Positions 11,541-25,031 of a stretch of 64,000 nt of DNA are shown one piece after another; positions within the stretch are counted from its first letter, which is position 1, and each line of letters opens with the position of its first letter. Source of the stretch: Myrica gale (Eukaryota; Streptophyta; Magnoliopsida; Fagales; Myricaceae); assembly GCA_963930655.1 (NCBI GenBank), contig OZ005607.1, forward strand, positions 25,924,874 to 25,988,873, given 5' to 3'. Position numbers and translations under genes: made by a program. Under the pieces are notes generated by a model. That model made no database searches. It saw only the letters and a program-made list of their open reading frames with translations, and was not told the DNA's origin.

Positions 11541-12537
11541 TTAAGCTTTCTCACCCCTAATCCTACGAGCGAGTTGGATGTCTAAGGGTGAGAAAAAATT
11601 TCGACCAAAATCGGAATTTTGGGTTATGATTCCGATTCCGATTCCGACATATATCGGAACCAAAATGTATTTTTAAAATCTAAACCGGAACCGGAAATTC
11701 AGGCGGAATTAGGGTACTTTTTTATTCCAATTTTTTTTTAATTATTTTATAAAAATATGGTTGAAAACCTTTTAATTTTACTTAAAATTTTTGGTTAAAA
11801 TTTATTTTATTTTAGATAAAGTTTAAAACATTGTAATTTTAAAATAGAGCTTACAATTTTTTTATGCCCATAATTTTTTAATGTTGTAATTTTATTTTAG
11901 ATGAATGTTTATATTAGATTTTGGATGAATATTTATTGTTAATTTATAATCTATAAAAAAAAAATTGTACAAAATTCGGACCCAAAATGTCTAATCGATT
12001 TATTAAGGCTTAAAAGCATCTAACCAAAAAAAGCACACGAAATCAGTGCAGTACCGGAATGTAACCGGAAGCAAATATTTGATTCTGTGAGTATCTTAAT
12101 CGGAGCTGGAATAAGTCATTTTGATTTCATCAGTTTCGGTCACCCTTATGGATGTCCTTGGCACGAAGGTGACCCTCTTGGCGTGAAAGGCGCAAAGGTT
12201 GGTGTGACGGTTTCTTCGAACAGCCCCCACCAGGTATGCCTCCGGTACAGCCGCGACTGCCCTTCTCTGGAAGCGGAGTTCGATCATGAAGTCCTCAGTG
12301 ATCTCTCTCACCAGCCTCTGAACGGGGAGCTTGCGGATTAGCAACTCCGTGCTCTTTTGGAACTTCCTGATCTGTCTCAACTACGCCACTGTTCCGGGCC
12401 TCAACCTGTGCGGCTTCTTGACTACTTCCCCGGTAGCCGGAGCCTACTGGCTTCTTGCGAGCTGACTTGGTCACCAGCTGCTTTCTCGGCGCCTTCCCTC
12501 CCATCAACTTCGGGGCCGTCTGCTTGGTACGAGCCAT
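11541..12537 (-). pseudogene. Histone H3 pseudogene, split by a hAT insertion
   Basis: Reading leftwards from 12537, the copy starts [20 protein letters not shown], matching the H3 tail, then loses frame after about residue 33, and the H3 frame resumes as VVKKPHRLRPGTVA followed by a stop and [15 protein letters not shown]. Most of the histone fold is still readable to about 12150 ([10 protein letters not shown]), with an internal deletion near the 'AVAA' segment. The last 14 codons ([13 protein letters not shown] and stop) lie at 11541-11582, on the far side of a 566-bp transposon. It is a dead tandem relative of the intact H3.1 gene about 650 bp away on the same strand. The frame damage could precede or follow the insertion. 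Confidence 0.92.
11583..12148. mobile_element. Non-autonomous hAT element inserted in the H3 pseudogene
   Basis: The ends are taagggtgag and, on the other strand, taagggtgacc (9-bp terminal inverted repeat). It is flanked by a perfect 8-bp duplication, tggatgtc, at 11575-11582 and 12149-12156; this word is part of the H3 codons for DIQ, which proves where it inserted. Subterminal regions carry repeated ccgattccgattccg and ccggaaccgg words, while the middle is AT-rich and non-coding. Eight-base duplications and this terminal form are typical of hAT elements. No transposase is present. Confidence 0.93.
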
Positions 12538-13188
12538 TTGTTAATGGCGGCAAAATGTACATTTTTGCCGCGGGGGTTTCTAAATTTGCACGGAAATGAG
12601 TCAAATATTTACTATTTAGGCCTGGTAGACCCGTCAAGAGCCCAGATGCATTCAATGCAAAAATCATTAATAGTAATTTAATTTTGGGCCTTGGTAATTG
12701 ATCTTCTTTTTCCTAGCTACTAGAAATAATACGGAAAGGAGCAAAGTACTCTCACTTGCAAAATAGCTTAATTATTTTATAAACTAGTTCAGAGAGAAAA
12801 TAATATCTTTAAATATTACACTTTTTTGTAATCCAAAGAAAGCCCAATAGACCATCCTACAGGATTGGGCCTTGAAAATTTTGTTTTGAATTTAAGGAAA
12901 AAAAAAAAAACTCTTTAATTTTGTCCTCTGAAGCATAAACGAATAGTACCAAATCAAGAACAAAGAAAGAAACTCGGGCAAGACCCAATCTGACATGAGG
13001 ATGAGTTGCTTCAATTCAAGTTCTAAGCAATCCTTAGGAAGATAATTGGGCGAAAGCAATCTGATTATCCATTGGATCAATACATTCTTACAGAAAATTT
13101 CAGGAGAGGCAAATTCAGATCCAGAGGGGATAAGTCCAAACAAGTGACAATCATGAATGCCCAAAAAAAAGTAATAACGTGAATCTCT
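12538..13188. other. Spacer between the H3 pseudogene and the H3.1 gene
   Basis: This is the 3' flank of the intact H3.1 gene and would contain its 3' untranslated region and polyadenylation site. It is AT-rich, and I see no further gene in it. Confidence 0.5.
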
Positions 13189-13841
<653 letters not shown>

Positions 13842-14012
13842 CCATGACAAAGAACAATGACCAGAGCCAGAGGCATTAGTTTTACAAAGAAAAGCACGTT
13901 AGGATGGACTCTTATGCGTTAAGTGGGCTTCTAGGCCCAGTAAGCGACGTCGTCAGCTTTTTATCCTTTATTTTCTTTATTTTATCCTTTTTCCTTTTTT
14001 TTACTTTCTAGG

Positions 14013-14322
14013 TTATGTTCGTTTTGTAGAAAAAAGATAGAATTTTAGAGAAGTTGTGAATTTTTATATTGAATAGTATTTTATTGGTATTTGTGTAAAG
14101 TGGAGAGATAAATGATTTGATGTAATTGTTTAATAACAAAGTATTGGAGTTATGTGAAAAAATATAGAGAGAAAATTTATGTTGAATAAAAAATTAAAAA
14201 ATTAAAAAATTGTTGGAGATTGTGTAAAATGTATTGATTTTTGTGTTTGAATTCTGAATATGTTCGATGGTAAATTTATAAATATACTTAGAATCCTGAA
14301 AAAAGTGTGAAAACGAACCTAT
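14013..14322. mobile_element. Miniature inverted-repeat element, family A copy 1
   Basis: The ends tatgttcgttttgta and, inverted, ataggttcgttttcaca form an imperfect terminal repeat. The interior phrase 'gatgtaattgtttaataa' followed by 'tattggagtt' and 'gtgtaaaatgtattgat' recurs at 44598-44986 and, reversed, near 23180-23430, so this is a dispersed family. It is non-coding and AT-rich. Superfamily not determined; no clear target duplication seen. Confidence 0.65.
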
Positions 14323-15203
14323 CCCGAATTTTAGGATTTTGGTTAGGTTGATGGGCTAACGTCTCATGCAAAAGACAAAATAACGTCTTCTTTCCAAAAC
14401 GGTCACATTTTGTTAAATGCTTTTTTTAACTTGGTACCACGTGAGAGAAAAATAAAAATAAAAATTGTGTATGCTTTTGTCAAGACGGGAAGTCACGAAA
14501 TGTTGTTACTTAGAGGGCACGAATTTTCTTTTTCGATTCCCAATTATAAAAAAAAAAAAAAAAATCTAAACCACCAACAGAGCTACCTTGACCTAGCCCT
14601 GTCCAACAGGGTATGTATTCATGGATGGTGGGCACAGTTTCGGCCCCACATCTGGGTGCGGTTAGTCTAAGACTTACCTAATAATAAGAGCATTAACTTC
14701 ACGCTCATATAACTTGAACTTAGTATGTTGAGCACATAGAAGACGACCTTTCAACCATTAAGCTAGCGTCCCAATTAAAGATAGGAGCAACTAATTATGC
14801 AATTGGCAAGGATTTCGTGAGCCCAAAACTCGTTGGCGCAATACGTCGGGGTCTCAAATTTCTGTGCATATTAGGACAGCAGACCAAGGAGGCTTCTCAG
14901 TTTCAACTTGAAGGTAATCTCCTATTTTTTGAGCAAGTTTTCTTTTATTGAGTAGACTATCGACTCGATGAATTTTTGCTTTATGAATAAATTATGAGGT
15001 TTTGACTTAAAAAAAACATGGATAGAGGTGCAAACAATTTAGGGCACCAATTAGCTTGTTAGACCGCCCTCAAAATCAGACATTGACAAGTTGACACTAA
15101 TGACTACCCCTTTTTCTAGTGAGGGATTTGACCCCTTTGTTGTAATTTCTTCTGTTATGGAATAATATGATGATCTATGGTTTTGATTTTTTTTTTTAAA
15201 AAG

Positions 15204-15804
15204 GGGTCGATGCTCATTTTCGTCCTTGAGTTTTCATCACTTTTTAAAATTCGTCCCCGAATTTTCACATTAATCACGCATAGTCCTTAGGATTTATGAT
15301 TTTGTCAAAATAGTTCTTCTGTCCACTCTTGTTAATGAATTGTTTAGTCAACTAACAACCTTACATGTTAAAAAAAACGCCATGTCAATTTTATTGCACA
15401 TCAGTAAAATAAATAAAAAAATTACAAAAGAAAAAAATCAAGTAACAATTTTTTCATTTAAAAAAAACCAAATGAGGGAGCCTCAGAGCCACCCCCTTTC
15501 CAAGGAGGCCGAGGGGTGGCTCGTGGCTCCCTGATTTGTTCGTTTTTAAAAGAAAATTGTTAATTTTTTTTTAATTTTCTTTATTTTACGAATATGGCAC
15601 AATAAATTATAGTAGAATTTTTAAATAAATTATATTACACATCATTTTCTAGTTAGTCATGACGGGTAAAATGTTAATTAATTAGGCAATTCGCTAACGG
15701 GAGTAGATGGAAGGACTATTGTGACAAAATCATAAATTTTAAAGATGAGTGACTAATGTGAAAACTTGATGAAAACTCTAAAAGGACGAAAATGATCTTT
15801 TAAC
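15204..15804. mobile_element. Foldback / Mutator-like miniature element with ~150-200 bp inverted ends
   Basis: The left arm (from 15204, 'gctcattttcgtccttgag') matches the reverse of the right arm (ending about 15804, 'gacgaaaatgatc') for some 150-200 bases with mismatches; both arms include 'atttatgattttgtca'. The centre (15477-15530) is a GC-rich hairpin of gggagcc/ggctccc type in otherwise AT-rich DNA. No target duplication was identified, so Mutator-like is an inference from arm length. It lies about 350 bp past the NOC2 stop codon and may overlap that gene's 3' flank. The stretch 14323-15203 before it shows no gene. Confidence 0.65.
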
Positions 15805-16152
15805 ACTAAAAAGCTTGGAACCACCGTGGCTTTGGAAAGAGAAAGCATAGCAAATGACAAAATTCAGAAACATAAAACAGACATATGTCCGTGTCTTCAA
15901 TTTTGTTCTCTCTTTTTTTTTGGCTCTTTGCCACTTCGAAGTTTGTAGTGCGAGCTTGTGGTTGTAGAAACGACTAAAACAATGCAATGGGATTTCCAAC
16001 AGGAAACAATTGTCAAAATTTCCTCATACAGAACTTTCCTGTAGCTACAAGCAGCTTGACAAAATTGGGCATATAAATTAGCCAAACTCAATAACATTAT
16101 GCACAAACAAGGAAAGTACATAAAACAAATCAGACTCATTAGAATTGCTGTG

Positions 16153-19100
16153 TTAATTAGCCGTTTTCCTCTTCTTTGACCTCTTCGCGCGGGATTTTAC
16201 ATTCTTCTTCAATATATTTGAAGGCTGTTTCTGCTTATTGCTTACTTGTTCTTGAGGCACTGGCTTCCCACTGCCATCATCTGCAGCAGAGGAGGGATCA
16301 CTGTCAGACTCATCTTCATCAGAAGTGAGAACCAAATCTTCCACAACATCTTCATCCTCAGGTACCTCTTTGGCATCATCCAAGTTCCTCTTCTTTTTCT
16401 TCCTCTTCATTTCTGTAGGCTTCTTAGCCCTTCAAATCAACAGCAGACCAATAAATAACAATAGAACCAAATGGAAACGAAAAAGAGAGACCCGGGGAGA
16501 AAAGAGAGAGAGAGAGGAGATGATTAACATACTGAGAATCACTTCCAGGTAACCACGAGGAACTAAAGACAGCAGCACCTTTCTCATCATCCTCTTCATC
16601 ACTTTCTGGCATCTTCTTTGCGAAGACGGAGGAATGCTCACCGACAATAACACTGATCCACATGCACATTAGAAAATTGCAACCTAACATTGGAAAATGG
16701 ATACACTAAAGTGCATCAAATAAGGTGATGGCAAACCTGGATTCCATCAACGAAGCATTTCTTTGCTGTGCTCTTTGGCGTAGGGTTAAAACAAACTTTG
16801 CAAGAGGACTAGCCCCCAACTTCTTTTCATCCTGTTAAAAGAACCAAGATATTTTTCAGTTTATCTTGTGATCTTAACTTACAGAAAACAAAGCATTTAA
16901 GATATCCAAAGTGACAAAAAACTTATATCACAAACAACAGAGACATAGCTCAACTCATTGAACTGCATTTGCAATCATAGAGAACGTATTAATAACGCAC
17001 AAACCTTGTGAAAAAACCCAAAAAGTTTGAATACTCAAAAGTTGACCAGCTCAAGAAAAACTCAAAAGCTATATAGCCTTCTCATAAAAGACCCACAAAT
17101 TAGATCATGTAAGAAAATATTCCAACTTTCATCAGACTGTAGACCAGTATCTAATCAGAGAACTTCCAAACAATATCTATTTATCTTATACATGTATTCA
17201 GAGTATCCATTCCAGATTCAGATAATAAAAAAGGAGACTGTTTTCACTGAAATTAAACAATTTGATCAACTGAAGCATGGATATTGCAATTTGTCAAGAT
17301 TTGGTGCAACTTTTAACATACAGCCTCAATTCAATACAAAGAAAGACGTCGATAGCAGAAAGCAATGTGGAATATGTAACTCACAAACTACAGCAAAGAA
17401 ATGCTTACAAACCTCAAGAAAAGATGCCGTTGCGGGATCATTTGGAAGAAAAGAAATTGACATACGCCTTTCATTGGTAAACTCGGAACTAGCCTCAATC
17501 TGGGATGTGGAAGAGCTGAGACATTTAGTTATTTGTACTACAAGCTTCGCCACAGGTAAGAGATGAATTCATCTAGACAAAAGCCAGAGAAATAAAGGTG
17601 GGTTGCTGGGGAAAAAAACAAATTCCAGCACCCACCTTTACAAAACTAAAGATCAGGTGGAGCACATGCGGTTATCACTTCAATACTTAAACTAGTTAAG
17701 ATGCTGCATGTAAAGATGACTTCGTTCAAGTACAAACAACGACATAAAGGAGCATTAATTTTTTCCAGCATTCTACTTTGACAAACTTAAAGATCAGGTG
17801 GAGCATGTCTGATCACTTCTTTACTAGACATACCTGACGGATAAGCTGCCTCATTTCTTTTCGGAACCTCTCAACTTTGGTAGATTTGCAAAAGCTACGC
17901 AGCCGGACAAGCAGAATACAAGCCAACTCAAAAAATGCAACAGAATAGCTCCATTGAGCTAAATGTTCAGCTAGCTCCTCAACAACAGAAAAAACACACG
18001 CCTCTTGAAATGCCCGAGTCTTCAGGGTTGGCTTGCTTACCTGTCGAAGAAAATCACCAAATTCCCATCAACAAACCTGCAAGAAGTGATTAACATGCAC
18101 AAAACACATACATGCCCAGAAGTACCTTGAGTATAGTCCGTAAATCAACAGCTTTGCCAACACCTCCGGTGGGAGGCCTATTTAATTCTTTCATTTCCAG
18201 CATGTCCAAAAGGAGCATGGAAACAGGTATAAAAGTACAGGTGGAAGCAGCAATGCGGTTAAGCATTTTAGCACACCTCAATCTAAGGGGAAAATATCTA
18301 GCAGTTGGAACCAGACGGGCGACACCAGAAATTATTTGGGACAGAGGATAAGCAAGGGGCCTGAAGTCAGCTTCTGAGCTGTAGGCACAGATAGCTCCAG
18401 TCCAAAGCTCAAGGCAGTTAATGAACTTCCACTCATATACCTTTCGGAATGCCTCCTACAGATCACATTGAAAACTCAGAAAAGTGAAGTTCCTGGCCAA
18501 CACAAACAACAGTCTCCAAGAATGACATTAAAATGGTAAAACATCAAGATACTCTCAAGGCACTATACAGAATAAAAAGCACCAGTTAAAGGTATCAAAG
18601 TACCACTCCTCAAAGGGATTAACAAAAGAACCTGCAGAATTGATCCATTGAAGTGCCAAATAATACCTTTGTTTTTGTATTGAGTGCGTCTCGTAAAATC
18701 ATTGCCAATTGCCGAATAAAAACAAAGGCATGTTGATATGCAGTAGGAAGATCCACTCCCATAAGTTCAATGACGCAATTTCCAAGAAACTGGAGATGTT
18801 GTAATTTCAATGCATTTATAAACTGGCAGTTCAATACATACGCTTTATATATCCCCTTAAGGCATTCATCTAAGCAATCAGATCCAAGCCGGATGCATAA
18901 ATCTCTTAAGAATAGAAATGAGACAACAGGCAGAGCGCCACCTCCTGTACCCCAAAAGTGAAGTGCAACCTGAATAAAGTTCAGCATAAAAATCAGTTCC
19001 ACTTGTTCCAAGAGATAAAAGTAAACATTAGGAAAATACATGGCAACTCCTGTGACAATTAAGTACATCATGATGGCATGATGCGTTCCCTGAAACATAA

Positions 19101-21251
19101 CAGACATAGATGCTGTGCTACATGGAGGCACAACGTAAAAAGCAATTATGTCGCACAACGTACTTGTATGATACAATCTAAACTATCTAAGCTACAGACC
19201 CTTCTTATTTTGATTTTTGTTTTCATTTTTAATAAGCGGTTGTATAAAAGAAACTATCTACACTAGCAACCTTAAACCATTTGTAGTAAAGTGCGGGATA
19301 CAGAACAACAAACAGCAGAGCATGCACATCAGATTCAAGTAAAGACCTTAAAGAAAAGAACCAGAAGAACATAGCTCCACACATACCTTAATGTACTTCC
19401 TTAAAAGGCTTGGAAATGCAGCCAAAAATATCGAAGAATATTTGAGCCGCCGTAAAGTAAATGAAATCATTTCTGTATCAGTCATTTGGTTCAAAACATG
19501 TAGGGCATTTCCAAGATATGACTTCACTAAGTGGTTGTAGTTCTTCCATTGTTTTGAGCTCATGAGGTCTATTATGGTTTCTTTCTTCCCACCAGAACTA
19601 GGGAGGCTCAACAACTTTCGGAGTATCAAATCCATTTCACTTAATACGAACAACATTACTTTATTGAAGACACTACTTGACATAATGCTGAACTTTGTTG
19701 AAGAATCATCCCCACCATCATCACCATAGTGGCATGCAGTCTTGAATGCTCTCATTAGCGAACAAACTGCACTTAACTTTCCATTTTCTCTGATTGTGTT
19801 ACACCAGGAATCTACCATTGCAGCAGTAATTACATTTGGTGATGTTTTCTCATCTTTCTCTGCCATATCATGCCTGCCAGTTTCATCATCGACTTGTATA
19901 TCTGAATCTTCAATGTCGGTGTGGACATCATCCTGCACAAGTACAAAGGGTTTCCCAGAACCCTTCTGTTAAGAGCACCCATAAAAGACATTACAAATCT
20001 AAGGATATCTTTGCACTCACATCAATACCATCATCGTTAAATTGTAGAAGCTCCTTGTCATGCTCTTTCAGAAACTCATAGAATTCTGGATCCTGCAAAA
20101 ACCACTTATCAACGACTTAACGACAAAAGTTGTAACAATGGAAATACGTAAAAGTTCAGGTAAAACACTCGTCAACCAACTTCATATATCACAATTTAAT
20201 GGCTTCAAATACATCAAATATGACGATATGATCCTTCCTAGTGATATTGTTTTGAAACATCATCCATCCTATAATCAAGCAATTGAAGCAGTCCTAGCAA
20301 TGTTGCTAATAGCACAACTCAACAGTACCGGACTCTCTTAGGTTGTGTTTGAGCGTTAAAATTTTGGGGAGGTTAAAATTTTAGGGTGTTAAAATTTTGG
20401 GGAGGTTAAAATTTTAGGGTGTTAAAATTTTAGGAAGTGTAAAATTTTACACTTCAAACGCACCCTTAGTAGAACATTCCATCTGAATGAATTCCTAACA
20501 GTAAACTCTAGTCAGGTCTCAAACAATTGCTTGAAAATGTTTTAAACATTTACAATGCTTCTTCACTCTGCAAAATGGTACATACCACAGCTTTATTTTA
20601 TTATCAGCAGTCCCATATCTTACACAGCCTGGTCACTCCACAACCATGAACTAGAATTCTTCACTAATTCCAGCAATCATGAGTGAGACTGCGGCCAAAA
20701 ACTCCATCCCTAAAAAGAAAAGTCGTTCAAAGTGCCCTGTCTCTATTCTCAATAGTCCAAGATTTGAAATAGGACAGCCCTAGAGCGAGAAATTTTGAGG
20801 CACAATACTAACTACTTCAGCCAGAAATATGGGCTCCATAGCAAATGATAGTCAAGATCACCCAAAGGACGAGGGTAGCTGTTGGTTGATGACCAATGTA
20901 AAACTATTGTTACATCTCATGAGCATAGATCCTTTTGTAACATCTACTGCTTTAGAAAAAGACATCAAGAGAACCAAAATAAGTATTGAGCAAGAGCAAA
21001 ACTCTCTAACCTTTTCCTTCAGTCTTTCAAGTTGCTTCATATGCTCTTTTGCATGACCTCGAGATTTCGAGATCGTACTCCTTCCATTTTCGTCTGTCTC
21101 CTCTTCATTGTTCATTTCATTGTCCAAACTCTTCACTGTGATCACCAAAAAAAAACAAGAAAAGAAGCATAACAAAATTAAGCAGAGCACTCAAGGTAAA
21201 TGAGTCCACTAAACAAATGTCCCAGAAAAAACCTGTGGCTTTCACACCCAT
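16153..21251 (-). CDS. NOC2: Nucleolar complex protein 2 homologue (NOC2 / REBELOTE type), 11 coding exons
   Basis: Exons, in gene order: 21233-21251, 21011-21135, 20021-20092, 19387-19932, 18667-18969, 18126-18455, 17834-18040, 17413-17499, 16737-16831, 16533-16652 and 16153-16429. Every junction is GT/AG, phases agree, and the total is 2181 nt (726 aa plus stop). An acidic N-terminal part ([18 protein letters not shown]) is followed by the helical Noc2 domain, with [69 protein letters not shown] and [11 protein letters not shown]. The C-terminus is acidic then strongly basic ([11 protein letters not shown]), a nucleolar-type tail. In the family, NOC2 pairs with NOC1 or NOC3 to carry pre-60S ribosomal particles through the nucleolus and nucleoplasm. 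The start MGVKAT lies in a 19-nt first coding exon after a 5'-leader intron. The choice between NOC2 and its plant paralogue is not certain. Confidence 0.95.
20341..20465. mobile_element. Tourist-like (PIF/Harbinger) MITE in a NOC2 intron
   Basis: A 125-bp element with ends ggttgtgtttgag and, inverted, gggtgcgtttgaag, flanked by tta on both sides (20338-20340 and 20466-20468), the 3-bp target duplication of Tourist elements. The interior is almost wholly made of tandem 'gttaaaattttgggga' and 'gttaaaattttagggt' units. It lies in the intron between coding exons 2 and 3 of NOC2, and is probably spliced out. Confidence 0.88.
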
Positions 21252-22600
21252 GTTAACAATGCAAATAAGTTTCTTCTGCAAAGGAACAGAAGTTATATGT
21301 TAGGGTCAGAAATTACATAAGAGCTACTAATCTCTGCTTTATTGTTAGATAATAGAAGCTAAGTTTAACTCAAAAGCACACGCTGCTGAAACTGAGAGTA
21401 TATACTACTGGCCTGGATTCTACACTACAAACAACCAAATACAGAACAGCAATATATAGCAGACTCCTCTCAATCGGTTTACCTAAATTACTCCCAAAAT
21501 CACTCAAAACGACTTTATAACATTTGGAGGGGGAAAGAAGTACATGCCATGCATGCAAACAGTAGAACACACTTGTACAAACATACATATAACTTCGCCC
21601 AAGTAAGCCTCATTTTCAACTAATTGGGGTCCGCCCCACAAACACTTTTCCAACTGACTGGGGTCAACTGCAAATATATTTTCTTTTGTTTCTTCTATTC
21701 CAAACCAGATTCCTAGCTCAACTCTTTTAACATATATGACCAACAGAGATATCCATACAATGACGCAAGACTAACCATCCAACAGTTTCCAGTAATCTTT
21801 TAAGCCATTATCCATCAATAAATCTCAATAAACAGCACCTCCCACGTTATAAAAATGCACCTTTTAACGTCCATGAATGACTACTTCGAACTAATAACAT
21901 AAAAGTCCCAAATTCCCTATTAAACAACATAAAAAAATTCCTTTAGCTATTGTGCTGGACAGCACCTAACAAAGCGCCCAATAGAGAGCTCTCAAAGACC
22001 CTATACAGAATTATCTATCTCAATTTCTACCTGCTACAACTAAAACCGACCTCCCAAATAAGTAAGTCATTTTGTGCCTCAATGGTGTAAATTGCCCTTT
22101 ACCAACATGAGGTTTTCCTTTAAAATTCGTTTTTCGTCCTTCCCAAACAAGTTAGAAGCTCTATAAGATTTTAACTGAAACAAACACAGCCTACCCTCAA
22201 CTTTTCCTTTGTTCTAGCTCTCACACAACGCTGAATGTCAACAAAAACAAAAATATCAAAATGATTCTTTAAGAAATCCTACCTAGAAACCAAAATTCAA
22301 GCTGGCTGCGAGAACCTCTGGCGTACGGCAGCACAAAGATTGGCTTGCCAGAAATACACGGGTCGTTGTCTAATTTGGTGACCGGTTACCCATGGCAGCG
22401 AGTTGACAGCCAAGTGAGGTGGTGATGACGTCAAGTATAGTTGGTGGAGAGAGAGAGAGGAGAGGTCGTTGGCGGCGGCTCAAGGTGGCTGGAAGGCTGA
22501 GCCTGGACGGCGAGAAACAAAGAGAGATAGCGGGGGCCGGGGGGAGAGACACGGGAGAACTGGAGAGGGAGAACTGGAGAGACACGGGAGAAGTTTTTTT
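21252..22600 (-). promoter_or_regulatory. NOC2 5' leader and likely leader intron
   Basis: The leader piece 21252-21275 precedes the start codon and follows an AG acceptor with a pyrimidine-rich tract (ctctgttcctttgcag). Upstream, 22388-22600 on the minus strand is a CT-rich, GC-richer stretch typical of a transcription start and leader; a donor (ATGG/gtaacc) near 22388 would give a leader intron of about 1.1 kb. Nothing else gene-like is seen in that intron. Leader exon borders are inferred. Confidence 0.45.
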
Positions 22601-22619
22601 TTTTTCAGGATTCAAAACA

Positions 22620-25030
22620 ACATTGTTTCGAGCATATTATTGTACATAATTAAAAGAGACAATCTCCCAAAAATAAATCCCTGTACGGAAAGGGATATGA
22701 ATTTATCGAAATGTACCTGATAAATTTTTAAAAAATATATAAATTTAAGAAATAAGTTAAAAATAAATAGATTAATGAAATAAAATTTCAATATTTTGTT
22801 TAAAAGATATTATTTTTTATTTATATATTTTAATGAATTTTTGAAAATATATTTATTAATTTTGTCTTGAGTAGAATTTTTATAATTTTTCAAGTGGTTT
22901 AACAATAAATTAAACGGTAGACAAATATTGATCATATTTAAAATATAAGAAAATAAATAAAATATTTTGAAATTTAAGATGACGTGATTAATTTTTAGTC
23001 ATAGTTAAAGGAAGGCCAGGATATTATGATATTACCATTTTTTTAATAAAAAAAAACCTGAATTGGAAAATACAATCGATTTTGCTAAATGGCAAAAATG
23101 CATTCTAGTTCTGTTATGTATAGGATATGAAACTTGAAATTTTGATTTTGGCCAAAGTATTTTAAGAAATAATTAATACAACAATATTTACAAAATGAAC
23201 ACAAAAAATCTCAAAAAATCTTACACAAACATAAATATATTATACACAACTTTTCATATAAACTTTAATATATTTTCAAAAAAAATTATATCAAATCATC
23301 TGCTTTTACACTTTTTTTTTACCAACTTTAATAATACCTTTAAAAAATTTTACTAACTTTTACACAAAAACTTATAAAACTCTAATCTACAAAAATATTT
23401 ACAAACTATCAAAATCTTACCATAAACTTAGCATCCCTTATATCAAGGCTCGGTTGGACACTTGAGCAGGGGTTTGATCCATAGGATTTGAAGTTCTACA
23501 AATCGGTCCAGTGGTCACATGCTCATAAAATATTAACCCTTAATTTTTTTTCTAAATATATTAACCCTTAATCAGTCATGTGTTAAGACACTAATAGAAT
23601 TTCCTAGCGGGGCCAATTTTAAACGCATACCCAATTAAAACTCTTACCTGCAAAAAATCATCGTCGTGAAATGACACATCACCCATATTCGTCTTAAAAA
23701 AAGACTAAATATATACTAATCAACCAACGGGGGAGGGAGATTTCTAAAACTGAACACCTTTAAACATCTTTGTATTCTCATGTATTTATATCGATTTTAG
23801 AGTACAACAAAACTTGAAATGGATTAACCTGGTTATATATGTTAATTAACTATCCGGCTCTTGTGTGGCTTTCTCGATTCTTTATGAATTTTTTCTAGCC
23901 CTAGTTGGTGCTTACGGAACCGGGTTGTGGTGCTTTATTTACTAACAAGCTTGAGTCCTGATAGTCTTGTTTATTGAGTCCGGCCACCTCTTTCAATGCT
24001 TAGCATGGAGCATATAGTGACTTTCTCCGATTCGTTTTAGGATCCGCCGGTTTATAACGCCCTAATCAATGTATTTCGGTTCCTAATCTGGAACCTGATC
24101 TATAAAAAAAATATTAAACTAGGAAAGCTAAAATCCATATTTCATTCTTCTCCTGCCCTGTCCGAGGTGTCAAAAGACTCTATATAAGACCTATGAAGTA
24201 CAACGTGTCCATCTTGTGGAGGTGACGAAACCTAGAGAAGATATTCCCATTTCCTTACACTAGAAGAAGAAAGATTCCTTCAGCAAAAAAAAAAAAAGAT
24301 TCCAAGCTTGCCACTGAATCGAGGTAGTCATGAGGTGCGGGACCCTTCTGTAGATCGATCCAATTCCAACATATTCACTGTCTCTCCGGAATCGTTGACG
24401 AGTGTTCGGTGATCTTGCAGAACAGAACAAAACCCATGCATGCCGGGAGTCTGTCGCTCGGACGTTTTTTCCCGGTACAGATGAACAAAGAGGGTGTTTT
24501 TCATGCTCATCCAAGACCACGACTGCAACTTTTTCATCACTCCATTAATGAAATAGTTATTACTGACATCAAAACAAGAGATATATGATAAATTCACCAG
24601 TCTTTCCGCGCTGTGATATCTCATCAAAATTGTATTTTTAAGCTCCTTTTATAGACAAATTATTTATGATTTTTCTTCAATTGTGATCTATTGAACAAGT
24701 AGATATGTTCTTCAAGTATTTGTTCAATGCTCAAATGTTTTGAGTCATCTTTGATCGATGTAAGATAATTCAAGCATTGATCAGGAAACGTTAACACACG
24801 TACACGTGCAAAATATATTATTTAAGATTTATGCATATGTGCATGCAACACTTGATATTTAAAGACCACCTGTATTTGATTAATCCTAAATGCAAATTTG
24901 GGTGTATCCCTTTTCGTTTGAGGTGTCAGTTTGGTGAAATCTGAAATCGCCCACTGACGCGTATCAACTTGAATGCAGATAGTCCCTCCAAGCGTACATG
25001 TTAGGATGTTAGTGGGACCTCAAGTGGGCG
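22620..25030. other. AT-rich intergenic region between NOC2 and FAD2
   Basis: No supported gene. It contains one miniature element (23180-23430). Minus-strand open frames of up to about 100 codons at 24260-24627 have no recognised family features, and two of them overlap in different frames. Confidence 0.5.
23180..23430. mobile_element. Miniature element family A, reversed partial copy
   Basis: On the minus strand this segment reads agagttttataagtttttgtg, then 'gtgtaaaagcagatgatttg', ending in 'tgtgttcattttgtaaat', which parallels the order in the copy at 44598-44986. Ends are not clear, so limits are approximate. Confidence 0.5.
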
Positions 25031-25031
25031 C

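Noticed and set aside
12087-12599. Plus-strand open frames across the H3 pseudogene
   Set aside because: They are opposite-strand shadows of histone sequence with no family features.
17027-17566. 179-codon plus-strand frame in the NOC2 region
   Set aside because: It runs antisense over a NOC2 intron and exon 8, with no family features; the minus-strand exon is well supported.
24260-24627. Overlapping minus-strand frames of 86-99 codons
   Set aside because: Two frames overlap with no recognised domain, and codon content is unremarkable; not enough for a gene call.
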